A stretch of DNA of 31,859 nt, taken from an uncultured Opitutia bacterium (GTDB lineage Bacteria; Verrucomicrobiota; Verrucomicrobiia; Opitutales; UBA953). Positions 24,121 to 31,104 of the stretch are shown in pieces. The stretch is from assembly GCA_903895475.1 (NCBI GenBank), contig CAITUF010000298.1:1-31859 (forward strand), written 5' to 3'. Every line of letters starts with the position of its first letter. The stretch's first letter is position 1. The notes below the pieces were generated by a model. The model was not told the origin of the DNA, ran no database searches, and saw only the letters and a program-made list of their open reading frames with translations. The position numbers were made by a program, and so were the translations under genes.

Positions 24121-25299
24121 ATGGGTCCCATGTTTAGTACCCGACTTGCCTTTGCCGACGCTCCGAATGCCCTCAGTAAGGCAAAGGCTAAACGGCTCTC
24201 GGCTAACTTACCAGTGCTGGACATGACGGACGCCAATCCCGCCAGCGCTGGTTTCGGTTGGTCGGTCGCCGAGCTTGGTTCGTTCATGCGTAAGGAAGGT
24301 CTGCAGCGCCAAGAACCAGATCCACGCGGCCTCGCCGCGACGCGTGCCGCCATCGCGGATTACTATTCAGCCCGCGGCGTCCGCGTCTCCGCCGACCGGC
24401 TTTTTCTTTCGGCTAGTACGAGCGAAGGCTACAGCTGGCTCTTCAAGTTGCTCTGTAATCCAGGCGATGAGATACTCGTCCCGGAACCCGCGTATCCACT
24501 GCTTGAAGTCCTCGCCGCCTTGGAAGGCGTGACGCTGCGGCCTTATAAACTGACGCAGCTCGCCGGTGAATGGGTTATCGATTCGGGTCAGATTAAGGTT
24601 AGTGCCCGCACGAAGGCCATCGTCTGCATCAATCCCTCTAACCCGACGGGTGCGTTCGTGGGCCGTCGCGATCGCGACTTACTCCGCAACTTCGTGCTCA
24701 AGCACAGCCTAGCAATCATTTGCGACGAAGTCTTCCTTGATTACCCGGCGGAGGGTGTGGTGTCTCCGGGGACGTGGGTCGACGAAACGCAGGTCGCCCT
24801 TTATGTCCTGAGCGGTCTCTCCAAGGTTGCGGTTGCTCCGCAGCTCAAGGTTGGGTGGATCGTCGTCGCCGGCCCCGCTAACCATGCCGCCGAATCCTGT
24901 CGTCGGCTCGAGCACATCGCCGATGCTTTCCTCTCCGTGAGCACTGGTGCCCAGCTGGCTCTGCCGGACCTCCTTCGTCGCGCGGAACCCCTGCGCGCTT
25001 CCCTCCGGGCACGCGTGGCCCAGAATGAGGCCGCCCTCAAAGCTTGGGTTGTCGCCGCGGGCCACCCTTGCTCGGTGTTGCCCCGTCCAGCGGGTTGGAT
25101 GGGTATCTTGGCCTTACCCCCTGGGGTTTCGGAGGAGCGCCTCCTCTTGAATGCCTTGGACGAGGGAATTTGGGCTCACCCCGGTTATTTCTATGGGATG
25201 CCGGAGACTACCGGGTACCTGATTTTAAGTCTTTTGCTTGATCCAGCCCAATTTTCTGAAGGTTTAAAGGGATTGGACCGGGCGATGCGCAGAAGTTAG
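24121..25299 (+). CDS. PLP-dependent aminotransferase, class I/II
   Basis: A 392-residue fold-type I aminotransferase. Key residues: Asn174 in NPSNPTGA, Asp202 in CDEVFLDY (pairs with the pyridine nitrogen), Tyr208, and the Schiff-base Lys235 in LSGLSK. The YPLLE segment (about 125-129) and DPRGLAATR (about 67-75) are normal for the aspartate/alanine/aromatic group. Substrate specificity cannot be told; an alanine- or aromatic-type enzyme is possible. A second Met at residue 4 is an alternative start. The gene stands apart from fabV, read the other way, and the bL28 gene follows 73 bases later. No Shine-Dalgarno. Confidence 0.9.
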   Translation: MGPMFSTRLAFADAPNALSKAKAKRLSANLPVLDMTDANPASAGFGWSVAELGSFMRKEGLQRQEPDPRGLAATRAAIADYYSARGVRVSADRLFLSASTSEGYSWLFKLLCNPGDEILVPEPAYPLLEVLAALEGVTLRPYKLTQLAGEWVIDSGQIKVSARTKAIVCINPSNPTGAFVGRRDRDLLRNFVLKHSLAIICDEVFLDYPAEGVVSPGTWVDETQVALYVLSGLSKVAVAPQLKVGWIVVAGPANHAAESCRRLEHIADAFLSVSTGAQLALPDLLRRAEPLRASLRARVAQNEAALKAWVVAAGHPCSVLPRPAGWMGILALPPGVSEERLLLNALDEGIWAHPGYFYGMPETTGYLILSLLLDPAQFSEGLKGLDRAMRRS

Positions 25300-25372
25300 T
25301 CACCCCCACTTACCGCTTGCCAATCGCCTCACCACCCCTTTGCTCCGACCTTCCAAAGGAGCTCGAACTACT

Positions 25373-25603
25373 ATGTCCCGTATCTGCAGCGTCACCGGCA
25401 AGCGCCCCGTCAAGGGCCGCCGAATCATTCACCGCGGTCAGTCCAAGAAGAGTGGCGGCATCGGCTTCCAGCTCGTGAAGCAGACCAAGCGCGTTTTCCG
25501 TCCGAACGTCCAGCGCATCCGCGTCCTCCAGCCTAACGGCTCGGTCAAGCGCCAGTGGGTCTCGGTTAAGGCCATCAAGGCCGGCCTCGTCACTAAGGCC
25601 TAA
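25373..25603 (+). CDS. rpmB: Ribosomal protein bL28
   Basis: A 76-residue protein of the large ribosomal subunit, beginning with the diagnostic SRICSVTGKRPVKG and continuing with TKRVFRPNVQ, as in bL28. Between these it has about 14 extra residues (about 22-36, QSKKSGGIGFQLVK) that E. coli bL28 lacks and that resemble the loop I remember from chlamydial L28. I take ATG 25373; the frame is open from 25340 but the extra residues are not bL28-like. AAAGGAG about 11 bases before the ATG is the only Shine-Dalgarno-like site I found in the window. A terminator follows. Confidence 0.96.
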   Translation: MSRICSVTGKRPVKGRRIIHRGQSKKSGGIGFQLVKQTKRVFRPNVQRIRVLQPNGSVKRQWVSVKAIKAGLVTKA

Positions 25604-25623
25604 GCGGCCAACTAGGTCGAAAC

Positions 25624-25655
25624 AGAACCCGCCGTTTGGCGGGTTCTTTCGTTTG
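25624..25655 (+). terminator. Terminator after rpmB
   Basis: A perfect 10-base-pair stem, AGAACCCGCC (25624-25633) with GGCGGGTTCT (25638-25647), a GTTT loop, then TTCGTTTG. It starts 21 bases after the rpmB stop. On the minus strand the tail is GTTTCG, so it may also stop dgkA weakly. Confidence 0.9.
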
Positions 25656-25687
25656 CCGTCCCGCAGGGACGTCCGTGCCCGTGCTCC

Positions 25688-26092
25688 TTAAACGAGGCTA
25701 CCGTATTTCTGCCAGAGGACGCAGATCCAACAGGCGGCGGCGATCACGATCGCGAGGAAGACAGCCGCACTTCCCATGTCCTTGGCCCGTTTGGCGAGGG
25801 GGTGACGTTCTAGAGAAATATGGTCCGTATTGGCCTCGATGGCTGAGTTGATCAGCTCGACAATCAGGATGAGCTGCAGGACGGAAAAGAGTAGGGCGCG
25901 TTCGAGGATAGGGACTGGGACGAACCAGGCCGCAATCGAGAGCGGGACGATGATGATAAGCTCTTGTTTGAAGGCTTCTTCATGCTGGGCGGCGGCTTTG
26001 AGGCCATCCCACGTATAGCTGAGTGCCTTGAAAACCCGGGACAACCCCCCCTTGGATTTCATCTGTTGGCCGTAGTTTTCAGGGTCTGACAT
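25688..26092 (-). CDS. dgkA: Diacylglycerol/undecaprenol kinase (DgkA family)
   Basis: A 134-residue membrane protein with three transmembrane helices: about 45-60 (LIIIVPLSIAAWFV), 65-82 (ALLFSVLQLILIVEL), and 110-128 (AAVFLAIVIAAACWICVLW). Conserved family stretches are EEAFKQE, VELINSAIEANTDHI and AKDMGSAAV, which hold the catalytic and metal-binding acidic residues. It phosphorylates diacylglycerol or undecaprenol at the inner membrane, recycling lipid carriers. A roughly 27-residue cytoplasmic N-terminus (KALSYTWDGLKAAAQHE) resembles Gram-positive undecaprenol kinases, so either substrate is possible. It is alone on its strand, between rpmB and rpoZ. Confidence 0.93.
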   Translation of the reverse strand: MSDPENYGQQMKSKGGLSRVFKALSYTWDGLKAAAQHEEAFKQELIIIVPLSIAAWFVPVPILERALLFSVLQLILIVELINSAIEANTDHISLERHPLAKRAKDMGSAAVFLAIVIAAACWICVLWQKYGSLV

Positions 26093-26158
26093 ACAAGAGG
26101 ACTACCCTATTGCCCAGAAAAGGGGGAGGGCAAAGGCATTTTTAACCCCTTTGAAAAC

Positions 26159-26188
26159 GCTTGCCAGAGGGGGGTGCTGCCCTAGGTT
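26159..26188 (+). promoter_or_regulatory. Candidate promoter / shared G-run motif before rpoZ
   Basis: GCTTGCC (26159-26165), AGA, GGGGGGT (26169-26175), then TAGGTT (26183-26188). TTGCCA-N16-TAGGTT can serve as -35/-10. Transcription would begin near 26195, at the base of the hairpin that abuts the ATG. Confidence 0.4.
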
Positions 26189-26192
26189 TCGT

Positions 26193-26211
26193 GGTTCCCT
26201 GTGCGGGAACC
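26193..26211 (+). promoter_or_regulatory. Hairpin/palindrome abutting the rpoZ start
   Basis: GGTTCCC (26193-26199), a TGTGC loop, then GGGAACC (26205-26211): perfect 7-base arms. The ATG begins four bases later. With no T tract it is not a terminator. It could be an RNA structure at the 5' end of the rpoZ message or a DNA operator over the transcript start. Confidence 0.5.
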
Positions 26212-26215
26212 CACC

Positions 26216-26467
26216 ATGCGCGACGACTACCTGCAAGATGCCCGAAAGATCATTCCTGATGCCAACATTCTCATCAATGTTGTCTCCAAGCGTGTGAAGC
26301 AGCTCCGCGCCACGGCTGAACGCCCGCAAGGCTCCCCTCCCAAGTACAAGCACCTCTTGGGCGGTGACCTTTACGAGACCCTTTCCCCTGAGGATATCGC
26401 CCTCCGCGAAATCATCGAAGGCCGCATCTCCTGGGCTTTCGCCGAGGAAGACCAGGGCCAGGCCTAA
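26216..26467 (+). CDS. rpoZ: RNA polymerase omega subunit
   Basis: An 83-residue protein matching the omega fold: IPDANILINVVSKRVKQLR corresponds to the conserved N-terminal helix that grips the beta' C-terminus, and LSPEDIALREIIEGRISW to the helix that ends the conserved part. Omega helps assemble and stabilise RNA polymerase and in many bacteria is part of the ppGpp site. Its similarity to E. coli omega is low outside these helices, as expected for distant phyla. ATG 26216 is chosen over an upstream in-frame GTG at 26201 that falls in the hairpin. smpB follows 53 bases later. Confidence 0.88.
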   Translation: MRDDYLQDARKIIPDANILINVVSKRVKQLRATAERPQGSPPKYKHLLGGDLYETLSPEDIALREIIEGRISWAFAEEDQGQA

Positions 26468-26520
26468 GCGCTTTCACGCTGAGGTTTACGGCCATCGGCG
26501 GGTAGCCCCGACGCACCACC

Positions 26521-26988
26521 ATGGCCGCACGTAAAGAGCACTCCCTTCCCGAGGTCGGCAATCCGAAAGCCGGCCGGGATTACTTCATTGGTCAGACCTA
26601 TGAGGCTGGCCTGATGTTGTTGGGTACCGAGGTGAAATCACTGCGCCTGGGACGCGCGAATATCGCGGATTCCTTTGTGCGCCTGACGCCGAAGGGGCCG
26701 GTGCTCTTTCACGCTCACATCGCCGAATACGATTTCGGTAATCACAACAACCACGACCCTTACCGCACGCGCAAGCTGCTACTCCATGCGACCGAGGTGG
26801 CTAAGTTGAACGAGGAGGTCCGTTCTGGCGGTGCCACGATCATCCCGCTGAAGATTTACTTTAAGCACGGATTGGCCAAGTGCCTGATCGCTGTGGGCAA
26901 AGGTAAGAAGCAGCATGATCGTCGTCAGGACATCAAGGAGCGTGACGCCAAGCGCGAGATTTCGCGGGCCATGAGTCGCCGTCGGTGA
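26521..26988 (+). CDS. smpB: SsrA-binding protein SmpB
   Basis: A 155-residue RNA-binding protein of standard length. Family landmarks: GRDYFIGQTYEAGLMLLGTEVKSLR, then NIADSFVRL, HNNHDPYRTRKLLLH, and the basic C-terminal tail KERDAKREISRAMSRRR, which folds in the ribosomal decoding centre. It delivers tmRNA to stalled ribosomes. No tmRNA gene was found in the window. The start context is CACCATGGCC without a Shine-Dalgarno. Its stop overlaps the GTG of trmL by four bases (GTGA). Confidence 0.96.
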   Translation: MAARKEHSLPEVGNPKAGRDYFIGQTYEAGLMLLGTEVKSLRLGRANIADSFVRLTPKGPVLFHAHIAEYDFGNHNNHDPYRTRKLLLHATEVAKLNEEVRSGGATIIPLKIYFKHGLAKCLIAVGKGKKQHDRRQDIKERDAKREISRAMSRRR

Positions 26989-27452
26989 AGCCGCCCCTCC
27001 ATCTTATCCTGCTCCACCCGGAGATCGCCCCCAACACCGGTAACATCGGCCGCATGTGTGCAGTCACGGGTTGCGTGCTCCACCTGGTGCACCCCCTAGG
27101 CTTTAAAATCGACGACACTAAGTTGCGCCGTGCCGGTATGGATTATTGGCATCAGCTAGATGTCCGTCATCACGAGAGCTGGGAGGCGTTCTTGGCTTCC
27201 CCGGGCCGACCGCAGCGGCTCTGGCTCTTCTCGACCAAGACGACGCAGGGCTTTTGGGATGTGCGGTACGCGGAGGGCGACGGGTTGGTGTTCGGTAGCG
27301 AGAGCTCCGGTGCTCCCGAGGCCGTGCATGCTTTCGTCGGCTCCGCCCAGACCGTAAAGATACCGCATTTCAATGACCTCACGCGCTCGCTCAACCTTTC
27401 GACCGCCTGCGGCATTGCGACCTATGAGGCGCTGCGCCAAGTGAAGGGGTAG
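26985..27452 (+). CDS. trmL: tRNA (cytidine/uridine-34 2'-O)-methyltransferase TrmL
   Basis: A 155-residue SPOUT methyltransferase with the trefoil-knot motifs in order: NTGNIGRMCA, LVFGSESSGAP, and RSLNLSTACGIATYEALRQ. It methylates the ribose of the wobble base in certain leucine tRNAs with S-adenosylmethionine. Length agrees with E. coli TrmL (157). The GTG start overlaps the smpB stop, so translation is likely coupled. The gene is followed by the repeat patch at 27453-27564. Confidence 0.94.
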   Translation: MKPPLHLILLHPEIAPNTGNIGRMCAVTGCVLHLVHPLGFKIDDTKLRRAGMDYWHQLDVRHHESWEAFLASPGRPQRLWLFSTKTTQGFWDVRYAEGDGLVFGSESSGAPEAVHAFVGSAQTVKIPHFNDLTRSLNLSTACGIATYEALRQVKG

Positions 27453-27454
27453 GA

Positions 27455-27564
27455 GCAGGATTGAGGACAGAGTCGAGTGCAGGATTGAGTGCAGGATTGA
27501 GGGTTAGGGGTGGGCCTAGACCTCGGCCTCGACTCCGACCTCGACCCGGTCCTCGATTCTGTCA
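27455..27564. repeat. Degenerate short-repeat patch after trmL
   Basis: Three copies of GCAGGATTGAG (27455-27465, 27479-27489, 27491-27501), spaced as multiples of 12. They are followed by a run of CTCGAC-like hexamers (about 27515-27558). GACAGAGTCGAG at 27466-27477 is inverted at 27552-27563 with 11 of 12 matches, so the patch could fold as a long stem. It lies between the trmL stop and the next start and has no coding role that I can support. Confidence 0.6.
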
Positions 27565-27575
27565 GAAGTATTCTC

Positions 27576-28379
27576 ATGCGAATGCTCAGCTGCTTACTCG
27601 CCGTTGCCGCCGTCGCGGCCGAGACCCCGCTGAATCCCGCCGTCGCGCCGGCCCAACTGTTACTTGCCGAAGGTTTTGAAGGTGCTCCGATCGGTGGTAT
27701 TCCCAAGGGCTACACGAAGGAAGGACCGGTGCGCGTCGTCGACGATATCTTCCACTCCGGCCGTAAGTCCTTACGCATCGAGGCCGCCGTCAAAGGGCCG
27801 CGGCGCGTAACGAAGTCGGGACCCGACATCACGGCTATCGGCGGCGAACACTGGGGTCGGCTTTATTTCCGTATCGCGCAGCCGGTGCCGACTTTACCCG
27901 ATCCAGCTAAAGGCCAAAAGGTGTCTTTGGTCCAGATCGCCTTCGTCAGCGGCAAGGCCTTGAGTCCGCAGTTCAACGACCCCATCGAGACGCGACTAAT
28001 GGGCACGCATTTCAATGGGGCGGGCGATGTGCAGTATCTCTACAACGTGCAGCCCGCTAAGCGCGGGGAGTTTGGTGTCATTACCACGCCGCGCTTTCGG
28101 TTCGGCCCTGAATGGACGCTGGCTGAATGGCACGTCGATAGCGCGACGCAGACCTATCAGTTTTTCCTGAACGGCGAAGAGCTCAAGGAGCTCGCCGTCA
28201 GCAACGGGGCGGGCAAGTTTACGCGCTCCGAGATTCCCGCGGCCTTCCAGTCGCTCTCGTTCGGCTTCATCAATTATCAGCCGACCCAGACGCCAGGCTT
28301 TACCGTCTGGATTGATGACGTGGCCCTGGGCCGCACCCGGCTGGGCCCAACGGCTCCGCCGGCGGTGCGGGCGAAGTAG
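27576..28379 (+). CDS. Secreted jelly-roll (concanavalin-like) protein, Cip1-like
   Basis: A 267-residue exported protein with a Sec signal (MLSCLLAVAAVAAET). The body is a beta-rich lectin/glucanase-like fold: LLLAEGFEGAP opening, HSGRKSLRIEAAV, WGRLYFRIAQPV, WHVDSATQTYQFFLNGEE, and a final TVWIDDVALGR strand. This order resembles Cip1-like and polysaccharide-lyase-like domains found in secreted carbohydrate-active proteins. The frame is open to GTG 27510, but that start would translate the hexamer repeat into GLDLGLDSDLDPV, so ATG 27576 is preferred. No catalytic residues can be assigned. It converges on the eamA-like gene. Confidence 0.75.
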   Translation: MRMLSCLLAVAAVAAETPLNPAVAPAQLLLAEGFEGAPIGGIPKGYTKEGPVRVVDDIFHSGRKSLRIEAAVKGPRRVTKSGPDITAIGGEHWGRLYFRIAQPVPTLPDPAKGQKVSLVQIAFVSGKALSPQFNDPIETRLMGTHFNGAGDVQYLYNVQPAKRGEFGVITTPRFRFGPEWTLAEWHVDSATQTYQFFLNGEELKELAVSNGAGKFTRSEIPAAFQSLSFGFINYQPTQTPGFTVWIDDVALGRTRLGPTAPPAVRAK

Positions 28380-28386
28380 CCCGTGC

Positions 28387-29277
28387 CTAAGCGTTACGGA
28401 GGAGGATAACTCCCCCAATCGCGACGGCGCCACCGATCCAGACGCGCGGCCCGGGCCGATTGCCTTCCACGAGCCATTGGAAGAGCAGGGCGAAGAGCGG
28501 GGAGAGGGCGACGATGCTGAGCACGATGGCCGACGACTTAGTACTCAGCGCCCATTGATAGCAGGCCACGCCGATGCCCGGCCCGGCGAGGCCATTCATG
28601 AGCATCCAGCCGCGGGCCTTGGCGCCTTCGTAGGGTTGCCGGACTTGGGCAAAGAGTCCGTGCGCACGGGTATTCCAAAGGACGAAGGCGAGCACGATGG
28701 GTAAGCCGCCGATGAGGCGCAGGAAGCCTTGCGAGAGGCCGTCCGGCAAGGTTTGCCCTGCGGCGAGGCAAGCGGCCTTCGCCATCGGCGTACTCACGGC
28801 TCCACAGGCTTGCCCGAGGGCGGCGAGCACGGACAGCGAGACCCCGAGGCGCCAGTGACGGCGGTCGCCTTCCGGTGGCCGGCCTAAGGCAATCGCTACA
28901 CCGATAAGAATGACGGTCGCCGCCGCCATCTGGGTCCAGGTGGGAGCATGCCCAAGAATAAAATACTCAAGGATGAGCGCAAAGGGCGCCGCCAAGGTCT
29001 GCATGATGAGCAGAGCTAAGCCCGCCCCGATGCGGGTGAGTGAGTGGAAGCTAGCGATGTCGCCGATGCCGAGTCCGATAGCTCCGCCGAGGATTAGCCA
29101 AGGCCAGCCGGGGAAGAGTAGTCCGCGACCAGAAAGTAGAACGTAGACGCCGATTGCACAGAAGGCTACCGTGATGCGTCCGAGATTTGCGAGGTCAGCC
29201 CCGTGGTGATAAGAGCTCCGCCGAGCACAGGTGATCGACCAAGCAAAGAAGAAGGAGGTGAGAAAGGCGAATTCCAT
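28387..29277 (-). CDS. EamA-family (DMT) transporter
   Basis: A 296-residue inner-membrane protein with about ten hydrophobic segments, organised as two EamA halves (about 1-135 and 150-295). Landmarks are FFFAWSITCARRS, GIGDIASFHSLTRIGAGLAL, and LSPLFALLFQWLVEGNRP near the end. Such proteins export metabolites such as amino acids or sugars; the substrate is unknown. Its ATG shares one base with the hemW stop (TGATG), so it is translated with hemW and sufT. Whether it serves iron, sulfur or heme metabolism or is only a passenger cannot be said. Confidence 0.9.
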   Translation of the reverse strand: MEFAFLTSFFFAWSITCARRSSYHHGADLANLGRITVAFCAIGVYVLLSGRGLLFPGWPWLILGGAIGLGIGDIASFHSLTRIGAGLALLIMQTLAAPFALILEYFILGHAPTWTQMAAATVILIGVAIALGRPPEGDRRHWRLGVSLSVLAALGQACGAVSTPMAKAACLAAGQTLPDGLSQGFLRLIGGLPIVLAFVLWNTRAHGLFAQVRQPYEGAKARGWMLMNGLAGPGIGVACYQWALSTKSSAIVLSIVALSPLFALLFQWLVEGNRPGPRVWIGGAVAIGGVILLRNA

Positions 29278-30416
29278 CAGTCGAAGCGCTCGATGATGGA
29301 GACGCCGACCGCGTCGGCACGCATCCGCCCTTCACCGGTGAGGCGGACTTGCGAACCTGCGGCTTCCATCAGGCCTTCCTCGACGAGTGCCTCGAAAAGA
29401 TGTGTCACGCGCGCCGGCAGTGGCGTGGCAAAGCGGGCGGCGAGGGCAGCGGGGTTGACGCCCGCGTTCAGGCGTAAGCCAAAGACGAGGGCATCACAAA
29501 GCAGGTCGGCCGCGCTGAGGTCCTTGACCTGTTCAAGCACGGGAGTACCGGCTTCGATGCCCTTAATCCATTGGTCAAGGTTTGCGGGGTTCGTCCAGCG
29601 GCGCTGGCCCCATTGCGATGCGGCGGAGGGGCCGTAGCCAATCCAAGAGCCCATCTCCCAAGTGATAAGGTTATGTCGACAGGCGTGGCCGGCTCGAGCG
29701 AAGTTAGACGTCTCGTACTGCGCGTAGCCGTTGGCCTCAAGCTGCTCCCACGTCTGGCGGTAAAGCCGTGCTTCCAGTTCGCGGTCAATCTTCACCTTAC
29801 CTTGCGAGAGCTTCACGAACATCGCCGTGTCTTCTTCAAAGGTCAGGCAATACGTGGAAAGATGATCAGGCTGTAGCTCAATGGCCCGGCGGAGGTCTTC
29901 GGTCCAGCGTTGTTCGTCCTGGCCCGGAATGGCGAAGATGAGGTCGAGGTTGCGTGAGGCGAAGCCGGCGGCCTCGATGAGCTCCCAAGCCTCCATGATT
30001 TGTTTGGGCGAGTGCCGACGGCCCAGTGCGTCGAGCGTCACGTCGTCGAAGCTCTGCACGCCCATCGAGACACGGGTGACGCCAATTTCTTTGAGGGCGG
30101 CGAGCTTGTCGGCGCGGACGGAGGATGGTGCGAGTTCGACAGACCATTCGCTCGGTTGACCAGCGGCGCGGGTCATCGCGTGGCCGAGTCGACGTAGGTC
30201 GTCGGCGGGAAGGAGGCCAGGCGTACCGCCGCCCCAGAAGGCGGTTTCGACGCGACCTGGCGGGTGGAGTTCAAGTTCGCGTTCGATGGCCGCAAGGTAG
30301 CGGTCGATTTCGCCGCGCTTCGGTTGCTCCTGATAAAACGAACAGAAGTCGCAGGACGACGCGCAGAACGGGACGTGCAGGTAGAGGGCCGTCGCGGGCT
30401 GGACGGACGGGGTCAT
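29277..30416 (-). CDS. hemW: Radical SAM heme chaperone HemW
   Basis: A 379-residue radical SAM protein. The cluster-binding CX3CX2C is Cys18, Cys22, Cys25 (PFCASSCDFCSF), and GGGTP marks the SAM-binding strand. The residue after the third Cys plus one is Phe, as in HemW, not the extra Cys of coproporphyrinogen oxidase HemN. The later VQSFDD, LDLIFAIPGQ and YETSNFA motifs also fit HemW. It carries heme and inserts it into respiratory proteins. I take ATG 30416, which shares a base with the sufT stop (TGATG); a GTG one codon earlier also exists. HemW needs a 4Fe-4S cluster, which makes its place after sufT sensible. Confidence 0.93.
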   Translation of the reverse strand: MTPSVQPATALYLHVPFCASSCDFCSFYQEQPKRGEIDRYLAAIERELELHPPGRVETAFWGGGTPGLLPADDLRRLGHAMTRAAGQPSEWSVELAPSSVRADKLAALKEIGVTRVSMGVQSFDDVTLDALGRRHSPKQIMEAWELIEAAGFASRNLDLIFAIPGQDEQRWTEDLRRAIELQPDHLSTYCLTFEEDTAMFVKLSQGKVKIDRELEARLYRQTWEQLEANGYAQYETSNFARAGHACRHNLITWEMGSWIGYGPSAASQWGQRRWTNPANLDQWIKGIEAGTPVLEQVKDLSAADLLCDALVFGLRLNAGVNPAALAARFATPLPARVTHLFEALVEEGLMEAAGSQVRLTGEGRMRADAVGVSIIERFD

Positions 30417-30961
30417 CACTCGAGCCCGAGCTGCTTGCGACCGGCTTCGGAAATCATCCGAGGATTCCAGATTGGGTCCCAGACAATCTCGACGGTGGCA
30501 GACTCGACTCCAGGGAGGGCTTCTAACTTTGACTTGGCGTCCGCGGCAATGACGGGGCCCATGCCGCAGCCTTGCGCGGTGAGAGTCATCTTGGCGGCGA
30601 CATTTTGACCACCGCGTTCACCGGGAGTAAGTTCCAGGTGGTAGATGAGCCCGAGGTCGACGATGTTCACGGGAATCTCCGGATCGAAGCAGCCCTTGAG
30701 TGCCTCCCAGAGCATGTCTTGGTTGAGCGGGCCAGTGGCCTCGTTCTTCGGCTGCTCGCCATAAAGGCCAATCGCTTCTTGGCCCAAGGCATCGAGGTCT
30801 GCCGGTGCGATGCGGAACAGGCCCATACCCGTGCGGACGGTCACCGAACCGCCGAGGGCTTGGCTAACCGTGACTTCGCTGCCCGCCTCGAGTACGACGA
30901 TGTCCCCGGCAGGGATCAGTGTGGCAGCACAGTCGCGGATAAGCTTATGGACGGAGGACAT
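30416..30961 (-). CDS. sufT: Fe-S cluster assembly protein SufT (MIP18/DUF59)
   Basis: A 181-residue protein. The first 75 residues are the SufT-specific N-terminal part. The rest is a DUF59/MIP18 domain with DPEIPVNIVDLGLIY (93-107), the conserved Cys132 in AQGCGMGP, and the VEIVWDPIWNPRMIS end. SufT helps mature iron-sulfur proteins, especially under high demand, and usually lies in suf operons. Here no other suf gene is in view, but hemW, an Fe-S enzyme, follows with a TGATG overlap. It is transcribed away from the DUF1080 gene across a 143-base gap. Confidence 0.92.
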   Translation of the reverse strand: MSSVHKLIRDCAATLIPAGDIVVLEAGSEVTVSQALGGSVTVRTGMGLFRIAPADLDALGQEAIGLYGEQPKNEATGPLNQDMLWEALKGCFDPEIPVNIVDLGLIYHLELTPGERGGQNVAAKMTLTAQGCGMGPVIAADAKSKLEALPGVESATVEIVWDPIWNPRMISEAGRKQLGLE

Positions 30962-31104
30962 GCCTTCAAACAGTCGTTTAAAGCCTCGGTGGCAAGCGTG
31001 GGGTGCGGCTGATGTGCGTTTGGCGGTGTTAAAGTTGCGTGCCTAGCCCGCACCGAGGGTTGAGGTCTGTCGGCGGCGGGGTAGGGTGCTGGGACCCCCC
31101 TCTT

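Noticed and set aside
25658..25670. Small hairpin GTCCC-GCA-GGGAC after the rpmB terminator
   Set aside because: Only 5 base pairs with no T tract; likely chance.
27455..27501. CRISPR-like array
   Set aside because: The repeats are only 11 bases, spaced 12-24 apart with no spacers of normal length and no cas genes.
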